A stretch of 42,123 nt of DNA from a virus: positions 1-42,123 of IMG/VR virus record IMGVR_UViG_3300022072_000026, one strand, 5' to 3'. Positions 26,129 to 35,753 of this stretch are shown here, one piece after another. The position numbers and the translations under genes are program-made. Under the pieces are notes generated by a model, which did not search any database, was not told where the DNA came from, and saw nothing but the letters and a program-made list of their open reading frames with translations. Within the stretch, counting starts at the first letter, position 1. The number at the start of each line of letters is the position of its first letter.

Positions 26129-27121
26129 TTAAAGATTTGTTATTAATTGAACTGTGTTTGTTGCACTAACTAATGCTGGATTACCGTCTATGCTTATAAG
26201 ATTCACGTCTATTTGACCTGTCTTTGCTCCTGGTGCATCCACCACAATTATATTGCTTATTTTAATTTTAGCATTTCCGTTGACATCTAATTTTGCGTTG
26301 AGGTTAAAAGTTCCGTCAACTGTATATAGTGTTTCATCGCCATTTATATTTACAATAATATTATTCCAAACATTTAACGCAAGATACGGAGATAAAATAA
26401 CAACGTCAATATTCGATATTCCAAGAGAAGATCCTTTTGTAATATCAATAAATAAACTTTGATTTTTTACTGGGTAAACCGTAGGGATACCACCATCATC
26501 AAAAGTGTCTGAATACTCTGTTACAAACTCCACACCATCAGCTGCAATTTCAGCTAAGGAATCGACATTAAGCTCGTAAGTATATATAGCTGGCTCTATT
26601 GCATTAAACTGTCCAACTTTATAAGTCATACTAAAATATGGTAGTCCACCTCCAGTTGCTCCAACTGTATAGATTGCATAAAATAAATATTGAACATTTA
26701 TAATTTGTCCAACATAAACATTTGAACCATTAAAAACTAATGAGGGAACGCCTGACAGTGAAACTATCTCGATAACCTCCACAGTTCCGTTTATAGGAAA
26801 AGCATCAAGGAGGCTCTCTGTAAATGAATTTAAAACTGTTTTAACAACTGATACAGATTCAGGACTATCTTCGATTATAGACTTCCATTCTAGGTAAGAA
26901 ACGGTTTCGGATCCAATCGTTTCAGAAACATCGTTAATAGCTCTCCATTTAAAAGGTGCTTTTACATAGAATTCATCTAACAATGCTATTCTTTTAAAAT
27001 TAACATTACTCTGGTCTGTTATAGGATAACGAGTGTCAATCAACAAAGGAGTTGCTGAAATTTCACTGATAACAATGTTTTCATCTGGTAACTCTAATAT
27101 TTCGAAATGAGTAATTGCCAT
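26129..27121 (-). CDS. Fibre-associated protein with beta domains, 330 aa
   Basis: The protein is beta-rich, without signal peptide or membrane segments. Its last third (from about 200) reads like an immunoglobulin-type sandwich: LFIDITKGSSLGISNIDVVILS, then NIIVNINGDETLYTVDGTFNLNAKLDVNGNAKIKISN. It sits between the two large fibre genes, 27 nt from the 1014-aa gene and 3 nt from the 1271-aa gene, so it is probably a fibre subunit or a linker attaching fibres to the tail. No named family is recognised. The ATG at 27121 has an AT-only leader. Confidence 0.55.
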   Translation of the reverse strand: MAITHFEILELPDENIVISEISATPLLIDTRYPITDQSNVNFKRIALLDEFYVKAPFKWRAINDVSETIGSETVSYLEWKSIIEDSPESVSVVKTVLNSFTESLLDAFPINGTVEVIEIVSLSGVPSLVFNGSNVYVGQIINVQYLFYAIYTVGATGGGLPYFSMTYKVGQFNAIEPAIYTYELNVDSLAEIAADGVEFVTEYSDTFDDGGIPTVYPVKNQSLFIDITKGSSLGISNIDVVILSPYLALNVWNNIIVNINGDETLYTVDGTFNLNAKLDVNGNAKIKISNIIVVDAPGAKTGQIDVNLISIDGNPALVSATNTVQLITNL

Positions 27122-27148
27122 TATATTGTTATATTGATTTGATCACTA

Positions 27149-30100
27149 TTATCTTTCTTCTACTGTAATATCTGAATTTAATTCAGCAGTTATATTATTA
27201 GTGGCTGCTACGTTTGCTACTTGTAGCTTAACATAGTCATTTTTATCTAAAATGATATTTGTTATTATCGTATAAAAAGCCACATCTCTACCGCCTTGCA
27301 AATTATTAACCACTCTTCTTGTAATTTTATAATCTACAAATCCGCTTGCTGAATCATCCCATACAACTACTTTTAAATCTAATTCATCTCCAGAAGTAGA
27401 AACTAATATTCCTTCAAATATAACCTTAAACTCTCTTGGTGAATTCCCTAAGTGTCTAAGTTGTCCATTTAAGGGAACATCAAAATGTTGTAAATCTGAA
27501 TCTACAAAAGTTCCAAGTAAATCTACAAATACTCCTGGAGTAGTTATGACGCTTTCCACTTCTACTGTTAAGCTTAGACTACCTCCTACAAAAGTGTTTT
27601 GTATTCCTACATTACCTTGCCATATACTTTCAAGATTAGTTTGTGATATATTAGGGATTAATGTTGCATCACCAGCATTTATAACACCATTTCGAGTTAC
27701 TAAACATTTATCTAATTGCAATGTACTAGGATTTGTAAAATTAGCTGGGGCAAAGTCTAATAAAGCAACTGTAGCATTTAAGTCTACATTCTGATTAGAC
27801 CTAAACCTTGATGCCATTGTAAATCCTGTTCCTGCTTCATATAGTGCATAAGCTCCGTCTGTTAAACCCCTAACTATTGAAGCATCTATAAAAAAGCCAC
27901 CTGACCAAACACCTGATAAAATCAAATTTGGAGTACCACCAAATCTACCTGTTCCTGTTTCTAACCCTTGTCTGTAGTTATCAATTTCACCTAATGAAGT
28001 ACAATTATTAAAATTTATTCTATCTATTTCAAATGCTTCATTCCCAGTATCACTTACAATATCTAAAACCTGTGAGCCTGCACCAGTAACTTCTATTTTA
28101 AAATCTTTCCAAAGAATATCACCAGAACCTCCGATAGGACTTGTAAACATAGTATAAGCTGCTTCTGAAGATGTTAGTCCACTTATATTAAAATCATATC
28201 CTTTAATATTCATCCCTCCAGCAGGAACTTCTATTGATACTGCTCCCAAATCTATTACACCATCAAGAAAATATTCCTTCGTAGAGTCTATTGTAGCACC
28301 TAGTGTAGTTGCTATATTTGCTTGATTACAAATAATTTGATTACTAAAAGTCATTGGCAACAACTTAGAGAGAATCCACTCAACAGTTGTAAGTTCTTTT
28401 CCTGAAGCTGCGTTTAAAACAGCTGTAGTCATCATATCTGCTGTTATGGTACCTGTAACTCCTTGAACTTGAAATGCCTCATTAAATATATTAAGATCAC
28501 CTAATGAGTTTCCAATCAAAATTTTATAATCTCCATTTTGACCAACAGTATCGAATCTATCTCCATAAGATTGAACAGTAGTTTTCTCTCTTAGATTTGC
28601 TTGAGCATTAGTTTTTGAAAATACAAACATTCCAATATAAGGAGTTGCGTAAAGCTCTGGGCTACTTAACCTAGCTTTAAATCCTGCTATAGCAGAAGCT
28701 CCTTCATTTCCATTTGCAACATCATACCCAACATATCCATTAGTGTCTTTTTCAACCATAAACCCATGTAAGTCTGTTTTGACTGGCTTTAATCTATCTC
28801 CAGTAAAAGAGTCATTTGTTTTTCTTTCAAGAGGTTCTATTACAGAAACAATAGGTCTTTCTGGATCTGTTGAATCAATAGATATTCCACTACCAGGTAA
28901 AACTTCTTTTACAAAGATATCCGGAGATGTAACTACAGGTACGCCACCTTGTATGTTTACTCTATCAATATTAATATCATTGTTGTTTGTAAAGGATATA
29001 GAAATTCCATCGTATTGTGTTTCTCCTGAATTATCAACAACAAATAATGAAAGTGGTATATTGATTACATGCCAGTCTGTGCTTTGGATAATAAAACCAT
29101 AACTCTGCATTTCAAATAAAGATACAGTTTTAATGAAATTAGCCCCACTAACACTGTTAGTAAGTTTAAACTCAAATACTGTATCTCTGAAACTAGTAAC
29201 ATTATTTATAATACTAAATATAAAATTGTTTTCTCTAACATAAGTAGTTAGTGAACCTCTATCCCAAAATATTGTTCTAGGAAAAGTATTTGCTAATGTT
29301 TCGGGTATATTTACGCTTTTAGTTCCAGTAAATGGAGCTATTGAAACGTCATTAAAGTTTATTCCAGCTGAACTTGTTCCTGTCCATTCAATATTTTCAT
29401 CAAAAACAAGGTCAATAGTTGCTGTTGGGTCTACAACAGCATTAGCTAGTACGGTTCTTCTTGAAAGAATAACTTCCCTGGTTAAATCTATAGTTGGCTC
29501 AACAGGATCTCCAGACGGGTCTCCTTCACGAACTGTAATTATAGGATTACTCAGGTTTAAATCTAATCGAAGTATAATGAGGTCAATTCTATTAAATGTA
29601 ACGTCTCCATTAGTAAGTGTGATTCTTTTTGATGCAAATAAATTGTAATCTAACTGATTTATAATATACTTAGAACAAAAGACGTCATATACAAATCCAG
29701 AAACCCAAGATACTCCAAAATCAATAGGTGCATTAGCTCTGTAAATATCAGCTAGGGTTAATGCTTTTTTAAGTTGAAGATAATAATCACCTTCTAAAAG
29801 AGGATTTGCAGTTACTATAGGGGCGTAGCCCTCTTTGCCATAATATGTACTATCTAAAACATCATGTAAGTCTACAAAAGATTTTACACTATAAACAAAG
29901 AAATTAAACGATCTACCACTATAATCTATACCATCAACAATAGGTGTACTAGGATAAGTATAATCTTGAGCCATAACAGAAATTCCTGTCTCTGACACTT
30001 TTCTTTCTCTCCAAATATATGCATATTCATTATTAGCAACATAAGCGATCATACCTTCATAGAAGGTATAAAAATCAGAACTTTCAGTTCCACTAAGGTC

Positions 30101-30193
30101 TTGTATTTCTTGAAGTGTTTGAAAATGTTCTTTTGGATTTAACGGAGTTTGTGTTATCGGCCGTATTCCAGTTGTTAAGTCTATAAATGGCAT
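27149..30193 (-). CDS. Tail fibre/spike protein with beta-helix, 1014 aa
   Basis: The first 180 residues look like a tail-attachment domain (MPFIDLTTGIRPITQTPLNPKEHFQT, then aromatic-rich NNEYAYIWRERK). Sandwich-like domains follow, with a linker VLPGSGISIDSTDPERPIVSV near 440. From about 620, TLGATIDSTKEYFLDGVIDLG...GMNIKGYDFNISG has the short repeating strands of a parallel beta-helix, and the C-terminal 120 residues form a separate beta domain. It is the first gene after the ring proteins and 5 nt from the last of them. The attachment-like N-terminus suggests it joins the tail directly and carries the other fibre proteins. Specific ligand or enzyme activity cannot be read from the sequence. 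Confidence 0.7.
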   Translation of the reverse strand: MPFIDLTTGIRPITQTPLNPKEHFQTLQEIQDLSGTESSDFYTFYEGMIAYVANNEYAYIWRERKVSETGISVMAQDYTYPSTPIVDGIDYSGRSFNFFVYSVKSFVDLHDVLDSTYYGKEGYAPIVTANPLLEGDYYLQLKKALTLADIYRANAPIDFGVSWVSGFVYDVFCSKYIINQLDYNLFASKRITLTNGDVTFNRIDLIILRLDLNLSNPIITVREGDPSGDPVEPTIDLTREVILSRRTVLANAVVDPTATIDLVFDENIEWTGTSSAGINFNDVSIAPFTGTKSVNIPETLANTFPRTIFWDRGSLTTYVRENNFIFSIINNVTSFRDTVFEFKLTNSVSGANFIKTVSLFEMQSYGFIIQSTDWHVINIPLSLFVVDNSGETQYDGISISFTNNNDINIDRVNIQGGVPVVTSPDIFVKEVLPGSGISIDSTDPERPIVSVIEPLERKTNDSFTGDRLKPVKTDLHGFMVEKDTNGYVGYDVANGNEGASAIAGFKARLSSPELYATPYIGMFVFSKTNAQANLREKTTVQSYGDRFDTVGQNGDYKILIGNSLGDLNIFNEAFQVQGVTGTITADMMTTAVLNAASGKELTTVEWILSKLLPMTFSNQIICNQANIATTLGATIDSTKEYFLDGVIDLGAVSIEVPAGGMNIKGYDFNISGLTSSEAAYTMFTSPIGGSGDILWKDFKIEVTGAGSQVLDIVSDTGNEAFEIDRINFNNCTSLGEIDNYRQGLETGTGRFGGTPNLILSGVWSGGFFIDASIVRGLTDGAYALYEAGTGFTMASRFRSNQNVDLNATVALLDFAPANFTNPSTLQLDKCLVTRNGVINAGDATLIPNISQTNLESIWQGNVGIQNTFVGGSLSLTVEVESVITTPGVFVDLLGTFVDSDLQHFDVPLNGQLRHLGNSPREFKVIFEGILVSTSGDELDLKVVVWDDSASGFVDYKITRRVVNNLQGGRDVAFYTIITNIILDKNDYVKLQVANVAATNNITAELNSDITVEER

Positions 30194-30198
30194 AATTC

Positions 30199-31251
30199 TT
30201 AGATAAATTTATAATAGATTTCACCTTCAATATAATGAACTTTAGATATATAAATCTGTAACTCTAAAGTAGGATTGTAATATTTATCAAATACAACATC
30301 TGTAATATCAGCTCCTAAAGAATCCATGATTCTATATACATCTTCTGCAACGTTTGTAATTCCAAAAGCTACTCGCCCTACGTTTACGTATGGAATTATT
30401 TGACCTAGTTCAAGATTAGCTATTGGTACTTGAGATTGATTGTTTAGAAACGCTTGATCTATTGATGGCGCGTTTGAAATATCTGAAAACAATTCATCAT
30501 ATTGCCAATAATAAACATCAACATCAACGACTGTTGATGGTATAGAAGGATTTATGTGTTCTGGAATAGAACAGAAACATTTTCCCCTATCATCACTGTA
30601 AATCAATATATCTCTATAACTCATTTTCCACAAATCAGCTATCTTATTCCACTCTAATTCTGTAGACGGCCACATGTCGTCACCTCTTGCCTCGGCAAGC
30701 CTATCGTGATAAAACCTTTCAAACTCTCTGTAAACATTTAAAGAGCCTTCTTTTCCATTCCATATCTTAGGACGATATAGCATATAGGTTAATCCAGCAA
30801 CAACTGCTTCAGTATGATTCTCTGTAGTTACAGGATTACCCTCATTGTCTAGAATTAAAGTCCAATAAATAAGGCTAAACTCTTCAATAGGTTTACATAT
30901 GAAAATATAATTACCTTGTACCGTATAGTCTCCTGGACAAAGCCCTTCATTACACATACCGACTTCTTCAAGATAAAGAATATCTACGGGTAGCTTGGCT
31001 CTATATTGAGTTGTTCCTAGCGTATCGTCTACGATAATAGTATTCCCTAAAGGCGCATCAGTTTTAATACTGTCGTTAAGGACTTTGTAAGTAATTCTTT
31101 TGAGTATTGCGGTTCCACCATATCCTAAATCTTTTTCGACTTGGAATATCATTCGTCGAAGTTTTGGATAATGATTGCGAAGGTTAGTTATACCGGTGCT
31201 ATCTTTAACGCGCTCGACAATGGTTTCGAATGGTACTAAGTTAGAGTACAT
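30199..31251 (-). CDS. Tail adaptor/ring protein, 350 aa
   Basis: An N-terminal helical part with Arg/Lys and a conserved-looking LRNHYPKLRRMIFQVEKDLGYGG resembles podovirus head-tail adaptor proteins of the P22 gp4 type. The next stretch alternates strands and turns (YRAKLPVDILYLEEVGM, NYIFICKPIEEFSLIYWTLI). The C-terminal 100 residues (from about 250) look like a distinct domain, perhaps for docking fibres since the fibre gene follows. The gene overlaps the previous one by 16 nt. It is placed in the ring/adaptor set between capsid and fibres by position and fold-like pattern; the exact ring cannot be told. Confidence 0.6.
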   Translation of the reverse strand: MYSNLVPFETIVERVKDSTGITNLRNHYPKLRRMIFQVEKDLGYGGTAILKRITYKVLNDSIKTDAPLGNTIIVDDTLGTTQYRAKLPVDILYLEEVGMCNEGLCPGDYTVQGNYIFICKPIEEFSLIYWTLILDNEGNPVTTENHTEAVVAGLTYMLYRPKIWNGKEGSLNVYREFERFYHDRLAEARGDDMWPSTELEWNKIADLWKMSYRDILIYSDDRGKCFCSIPEHINPSIPSTVVDVDVYYWQYDELFSDISNAPSIDQAFLNNQSQVPIANLELGQIIPYVNVGRVAFGITNVAEDVYRIMDSLGADITDVVFDKYYNPTLELQIYISKVHYIEGEIYYKFI

Positions 31252-31760
31252 ATAAAAAACATATTTTTATGACGAAATTTCCGCGTTTCATTGGTAAAGA
31301 TAGGTAATATATCTTTATCATTTGCAGCAAGCCAAGAAGCTTCCATAAGCGGTATTTGATTGGTACTTCCAGTTAGCTTGTGTATATCTACCATATAAAA
31401 TACATGTCTTGACGGACGAAGGTACCAAAACCAACCTATTGAACCATCTGAACGAACGACCTGAGCATCTTGGTTTCCTCTTTTTTGTAAATTAATAAAT
31501 GGTCTAAAAAGAACTTTTTTCATCCAACCACCAAGAGGGAAATAAATTGGAAACTTACTACTGTAGAAATCAAAAAAATAAAATTTCAAATACTGCTTAA
31601 TGATTGTTTTAAATAAGGTAAACGGTACTAAGGTTTTTCTTTTTAATTTGGTTTTCTTACTAACAGCAAAATACCCCGGAGGGTATTTCAACTTTCTTTT
31701 CTCAAAAGTTTTGTGAAAATCTTTTATGTTTAAAACCTTATTAGTCGAGCTCTTTTCCAT
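31236..31760 (-). CDS. Small basic ring/adaptor-region protein, 174 aa
   Basis: The frame extends upstream to a GTG at 31793, but the ATG at 31760 (MEKSSTNKVLNIKDFHKTF) is preferred because it overlaps the upstream stop by only 20 nt. The product is very basic and aromatic-rich: RKLKYPPGYFAVSKKTKLKRK, then FYFFDFYSSKFPIYFPLGGW and WFWYLRPSRHVFYMVD. This is compatible with a structural protein contacting DNA or other tail proteins. No family is recognised; the position inside the ring gene set of crAss-like phages suggests a head-tail connector component. Its 3-prime end overlaps the next gene by 16 nt. Confidence 0.55.
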   Translation of the reverse strand: MEKSSTNKVLNIKDFHKTFEKRKLKYPPGYFAVSKKTKLKRKTLVPFTLFKTIIKQYLKFYFFDFYSSKFPIYFPLGGWMKKVLFRPFINLQKRGNQDAQVVRSDGSIGWFWYLRPSRHVFYMVDIHKLTGSTNQIPLMEASWLAANDKDILPIFTNETRKFRHKNMFFICTLT

Positions 31761-32475
31761 TTTGATATTGACCAGGGTTATCACGACCGTCACCTACCTC
31801 ATCAGATTTTGTTCTTAAAAAAACATTGAAATCTCTAGCCGTTACTGAATTAATTAATTTGTCTAAAAGTTCATTAGGAAATGGATAAGCCGAAGTATTG
31901 AAGTCATAAAGAGCATCATCATCTGGATTGACTAACACACCTCTCATTTTAATTGTTATTTTATTACCCAAAGCCTCTGTTGCTATGGCAGCAACAGCAT
32001 TGTTTAAAACAGAAGGTAGATCTCCTAGTGGATTTCCAGTTTGCTGTATGCCTGTATATAAAATCATTTCTCTTCCAATGTATTGTATAGATGGATGAAA
32101 TTTACCATAACGGTCATACTTGTTATTTCTAAATTCTTCAGAATTTAAGAAAGAAACTATATAATGTTCTTTTTCAGCCATGAAGCCAAAATTTTCTTTA
32201 AATCTAATTACCGTAGGTATTGCGCTAGTGGCAATCCATTGGTTTCTTGTTAATGAGAATGTTACATCTCCTTGATTTGGACCTACGGCACCAAAGTTCT
32301 GAAAAACCTCATCTGGCAATTGCCTAGCATTTACATAATGCTCATTTAATATTCTACCTCTATGAGAAGCTAGATAAGCACGCATTAATCTTTCATTGAT
32401 AGGATCGTCTTGGTTTTTTAAGCCAGCTCTTACAGTATCCCAAATTGTATTGATTATGTGTAGTTCGGTCTGCAT
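31741..32475 (-). CDS. Ring/adaptor protein, 244 aa
   Basis: The N-terminus (MQTELHIINTIWDTVRAGLKNQDDPINERLMRAYLASHRGRIL) is helical, followed by beta-rich segments such as VTFSLTRNQWIATSAIPTVI and EHYIVSFLNSEEF. This helix-plus-beta layout recurs in the ring genes of crAss-like phages, which form stacked rings below the portal. The ATG overlaps the stop of the 226-aa gene (TAATG), so the two are coupled. Position after capsid genes and before fibres supports a connector role; the specific ring is not assigned. Confidence 0.58.
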   Translation of the reverse strand: MQTELHIINTIWDTVRAGLKNQDDPINERLMRAYLASHRGRILNEHYVNARQLPDEVFQNFGAVGPNQGDVTFSLTRNQWIATSAIPTVIRFKENFGFMAEKEHYIVSFLNSEEFRNNKYDRYGKFHPSIQYIGREMILYTGIQQTGNPLGDLPSVLNNAVAAIATEALGNKITIKMRGVLVNPDDDALYDFNTSAYPFPNELLDKLINSVTARDFNVFLRTKSDEVGDGRDNPGQYQNGKELD

Positions 32476-33155
32476 TATCTAAATATTTTTCTAAAAGATT
32501 CTTCTACTTCATAACTTGATTTACTTCTCTCGTCACCTGTATTGACAAATAAAGAGGTTACAACATCAAGTAGTATTTTTTCAATAGCATCATCTGGCAA
32601 GTTTATTATTCTTCCATCTGGAGTACTAGTTGTTCCGAAGGTTGGTTTTTTACAATATGTCAATCTAAACGTACTAGCAACAGCTTCGCCGCAGTCTATT
32701 TGAAATTGACTTGCCTCTTGAAGTATAAGAGGGTATTGCTTATTAGCAGATTTATTTGGGTTTCTAAGCGCTACTCTGTATTCTGATTGCGCAATCTTAT
32801 CTGCTCTAAGAGCTTTTGTTCCATCATTATAATAAACATCATAAGCAACTGTCCTGTGGTAGTCTGACGGCTCAGCAGATAAATATCTTGGTTTAATAAT
32901 AACACCGGTAGGAACTGCATCTACTACCGACTCATCTAAGACAGCAAGATTCCTAGTAACTATTAAGGGTCTTATATCGTCTGTTATAGTTTGAGTTGTT
33001 TCAATTAACTTTAACTTCTCTCCTATGAAATCCCAAGCTGAGGTTTCAAATTTATTTAAAAGGACTGGCAATGTAAAATAATCAGAGCCTAGTTTGTCAG
33101 CGAACTGATTGATTTTATTCTTTACTTCAGATACAGTATATATAATACTTGCCAT
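32475..33155 (-). CDS. Head-tail connector/ring protein, 226 aa
   Basis: It starts with two helices (TVSEVKNKINQFADKLGSDYFTLPVLLNKFETSAWDFIGEKLKL), then has beta strands and ends in a charged helix (GDERSKSSYEVEESFRKIFR). This matches the general look of adaptor proteins that bind the portal bottom. It precedes the 244-aa ring gene with a TAATG junction. An AAAAGGA 7 nt before the ATG is one of the few Shine-Dalgarno-like sites in the window. No Cys pair or enzyme motif is seen. Connector role is inferred from position and helical start. Confidence 0.58.
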   Translation of the reverse strand: MASIIYTVSEVKNKINQFADKLGSDYFTLPVLLNKFETSAWDFIGEKLKLIETTQTITDDIRPLIVTRNLAVLDESVVDAVPTGVIIKPRYLSAEPSDYHRTVAYDVYYNDGTKALRADKIAQSEYRVALRNPNKSANKQYPLILQEASQFQIDCGEAVASTFRLTYCKKPTFGTTSTPDGRIINLPDDAIEKILLDVVTSLFVNTGDERSKSSYEVEESFRKIFR

Positions 33156-33175
33156 TATCAGTCCTTTTAAATTAT

Positions 33176-34018
33176 TTACTCTTTTTTCAACTCATTGTAA
33201 AGCTTTTCAGTAAGCTCTACTTTTAAGTCTGGATTGTTACCGAAATAATCTCTAACACTCTCTTTAGACATTCCTAAAGGATTACCAAGGTAAAGATACA
33301 TACCATTACTGATATCTAAAACTCCCACGCGAAGCATTTCCTTTAATTCAAATTCAAACTGTGCTGCATCAAGGTTATCTAAAATCAATTCAACCTTTTG
33401 AGCATTAGCAAGTGAAGATCTAACAAATGTTTTAAGAGTCTTTCTTAGCTTTTGCTTTTCAATAACCGGTTGAGTTAAATACTTAGCTTCTCGATAAGTC
33501 ATGTTAAGCTGGGCTAACACGTAACGAAGCTTTTTTAATCCAACAGATTTTGCTCCAGTATCTAATGATAAAAGACCAATAAGCTTATCGATAAAATCTT
33601 CTTGTTCTAAATCTTCTATTTCTTCGAAATCCAAATTAACTAATTTAATTCTTGGATTACTTCTTTTGTCCTCAATGTATCTTGCAGATAATTTTGTTTG
33701 AGATACTTCTACACCAACTTCAGGGTGGCCAACAAGCCAGTCAATGACTTTACGATGCTCCCTGTTAGTTGTGGGATGCAACATTGTGACTATTTTTTGA
33801 ATAAAATAACCAGGAACGAATTGACCGTTTCTATTTTCAAGATGTCGGTCTTGACCTGTTATCGCATCTGGATAAGAAGATAAAAATCTTCCTGAAAATC
33901 CAGCGACTCCAAGATTGTTTGTTGTTTTGTAAACTAGTTTCCAAGTTCCATTAATAGCCTCTTCGGTCATTAACTGTTCTGGTCTGTCTAACTTTACTAC
34001 ATTTTTCTGTGCATTCAT
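33176..34018 (-). CDS. Head-associated protein of unknown role, 280 aa
   Basis: The protein is soluble. The first 100 residues include GVAGFSGRFLSSYPDAITGQDRHL and NGQFVPGYFIQK; the rest is charged and helical, with a Lys/Leu-rich middle (KQKLRKTLKTFVRSSLANAQKVELIL) and an acidic-basic end. No family is recognised. It is the first gene after the capsid gene, behind a terminator-like hairpin, so expression may be lower than that of capsid protein. Auxiliary capsid protein and first connector protein are both reasonable guesses; the sequence does not decide. Confidence 0.5.
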   Translation of the reverse strand: MNAQKNVVKLDRPEQLMTEEAINGTWKLVYKTTNNLGVAGFSGRFLSSYPDAITGQDRHLENRNGQFVPGYFIQKIVTMLHPTTNREHRKVIDWLVGHPEVGVEVSQTKLSARYIEDKRSNPRIKLVNLDFEEIEDLEQEDFIDKLIGLLSLDTGAKSVGLKKLRYVLAQLNMTYREAKYLTQPVIEKQKLRKTLKTFVRSSLANAQKVELILDNLDAAQFEFELKEMLRVGVLDISNGMYLYLGNPLGMSKESVRDYFGNNPDLKVELTEKLYNELKKE

Positions 34019-34030
34019 TATTTATAGTTT

Positions 34031-34056
34031 AAAAACCCCCCTCGTGAGAAGGGGGT
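34031..34056 (-). terminator. Rho-independent terminator after the capsid gene
   Basis: On the minus strand ACCCCCT, loop TCTCACG, AGGGGGG is followed by TTTTT. The five C-G pairs plus a T-A pair give a strong stem in a very AT-rich region, 21 nt after the capsid stop. It would cap the capsid message and let only part of transcription pass into the connector genes. Confidence 0.75.
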
Positions 34057-34076
34057 AATGTTAATACTCAATACTA

Positions 34077-35753
34077 CTAGAACGTGAACGTATTCGCTCC
34101 CGCATCTGCAATAGCAGTTCCAGTTAAAGCACCTCCTGTAAAAGGAGTTGTAGCTTTAAGAATTCCGCATGAGCGAACATCATAAAGAACAGCCATTAAC
34201 TCAGAAAGCATGTGTGTTTGACATCCGTCAAATCCACTTGCAGCTGTATTACCTTGGTCAGAACTTGGATCAAAAGAATGCATTCCATCTACGTTCTTTC
34301 TGATCATATTACGACCTGAACGAGAAAGCACCTCAAAATTCGGTACACCATCGATATCTGTTGCGTTCAGAATATAAATGTGACCTGTTCCTACCAATCC
34401 ACCATTCACTGGGAATAATCCCGGGTGGTTTAATAACTCGTCTTCAATGATTACGAATTCGTTACCAAGATACTTGTAAATAGTAACTTCGAATCCAAGA
34501 GTCATTTTCTCTCCAGAAGCAACATTGTAAACAATGTTTGAAGCCCCCGAAGTTGCAGTGTTCAAATCAAACTGCATCAATTGCTTCATTCCATAATCAA
34601 AAGCAGTACAACCGATACGGTCAGTAACTCCTAAGAATACATTACCTCTATTCCCTTTTGGAGAACGAGTTGCAAGTACATTAGTAATCGCTTCAATAAT
34701 CGTATGCGATAAACCGTTGTTTGGATTGTAATCGAAAGTCGCATTATCTTCGATTTCTGGAATCCAACCATTACCGATAACCGGAGCTTCGATACCTGAC
34801 TCAGCTTGGAACCCACTTACAGTAAGTGCATTTGTTCCATAGTTTTCAAACCATGCGTGAGTTGATGGATCCATAGAGATACGTGAATAACGTAACGCTA
34901 ATTCATTCATCATACGGAAAACGCTTTCCCCACGAAGAACCTCATCAAATTCCCACATCTTACTATCTCTCTTGTCAGAGTTATAGATGTAAGCGATTTT
35001 TTGCTTTTTAGCAGAACCAGTCATTGTCAAACTGTAACGAGTAATAAAAGAATAGTTAATTCTCCACTTGTTACGGTTGGTTCTTTGTGAACCTTTCAAT
35101 GAACCTTCTCCGAAAGCAGAACCAGCTTCAGTAAGAACATTCCCATCAGCCAAATGACTTGTGCTAAACAAAGCAGCAGGTCCAATGGTTTTTCCATCAT
35201 ACACATAATGGTCATTTGTAGAAGCTCTACGACCTGGTGAAACTATGATAACGTTCACACCTAAACCATTGTCTAAAACAATTTTGTCGTTAGGATTGAA
35301 TTTGTCACCATAAATTTCAGAAGTCGGATCGTGAGTTACCGAAAATGAAATTAACGTGTCTGTTGCAACATTGGTAAAACCAGCATTGACAGTTCCAGTA
35401 TTTGTAAATCCATTACCCGTCATATCAGGGTTTGGATTGGCGGCATCAAAAAGAGTACCTATTTGTGCTTGACCAAATGAATATGCAGGTAAGATGTCCA
35501 TACCTTCGTAATTAACACGATATGCATTGTCATTGATATCATTAGAGGCAGCCTTAAGCTTTCCTTTTTTGATACCTTGGTTTACACGACCAGAGTAATA
35601 CATCCAAGATTGAAACTTGTTGTATTTTGTAAATAAGTCAAAAGTCTTTCTTTTGACTGCGAAGTCTTTCTTCATCAACGTTGTTAATGAATTTGCTTCT
35701 GTGTGAATTTGGGGATTAAACCTTTCTTGGCTCCCTCTTAATAAAACTCCCAT
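34077..35753 (-). CDS. Major capsid protein, 558 aa
   Basis: Size and place (after portal and scaffold candidate, before connectors) fit an HK97-fold capsid protein. The start MGVLLRGSQERFNPQIHTEANSL followed by a basic helical stretch (KKDFAVKRKTFDLFTKYNKFQSWMYYSGRVNQG) resembles the N-arm of crAss-like capsid proteins. The rest is a mixed alpha/beta chain with many Gly, Asn and Thr, and a long insertion-like part is likely since 558 aa is on the long side for this group. It is set apart from its neighbours by a 116-nt leader with a putative hairpin and by a downstream terminator, in line with very high expression. No protease motif or cleavable scaffold domain is visible in the chain. Confidence 0.82.
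   Translation of the reverse strand: MGVLLRGSQERFNPQIHTEANSLTTLMKKDFAVKRKTFDLFTKYNKFQSWMYYSGRVNQGIKKGKLKAASNDINDNAYRVNYEGMDILPAYSFGQAQIGTLFDAANPNPDMTGNGFTNTGTVNAGFTNVATDTLISFSVTHDPTSEIYGDKFNPNDKIVLDNGLGVNVIIVSPGRRASTNDHYVYDGKTIGPAALFSTSHLADGNVLTEAGSAFGEGSLKGSQRTNRNKWRINYSFITRYSLTMTGSAKKQKIAYIYNSDKRDSKMWEFDEVLRGESVFRMMNELALRYSRISMDPSTHAWFENYGTNALTVSGFQAESGIEAPVIGNGWIPEIEDNATFDYNPNNGLSHTIIEAITNVLATRSPKGNRGNVFLGVTDRIGCTAFDYGMKQLMQFDLNTATSGASNIVYNVASGEKMTLGFEVTIYKYLGNEFVIIEDELLNHPGLFPVNGGLVGTGHIYILNATDIDGVPNFEVLSRSGRNMIRKNVDGMHSFDPSSDQGNTAASGFDGCQTHMLSELMAVLYDVRSCGILKATTPFTGGALTGTAIADAGANTFTF

Noticed and set aside
30199-30230. TATAAATTTA before the 1014-aa fibre as a third copy of the promoter-like motif
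   Set aside because: It falls in the last codons of the 350-aa gene and lacks the final G, so chance in AT-rich coding DNA explains it.
31761-31793. GTG start giving 11 more residues to the small basic protein
   Set aside because: The internal ATG at 31760 gives a more usual overlap and a typical polar start; the extension overlaps the upstream gene further without a clear site.
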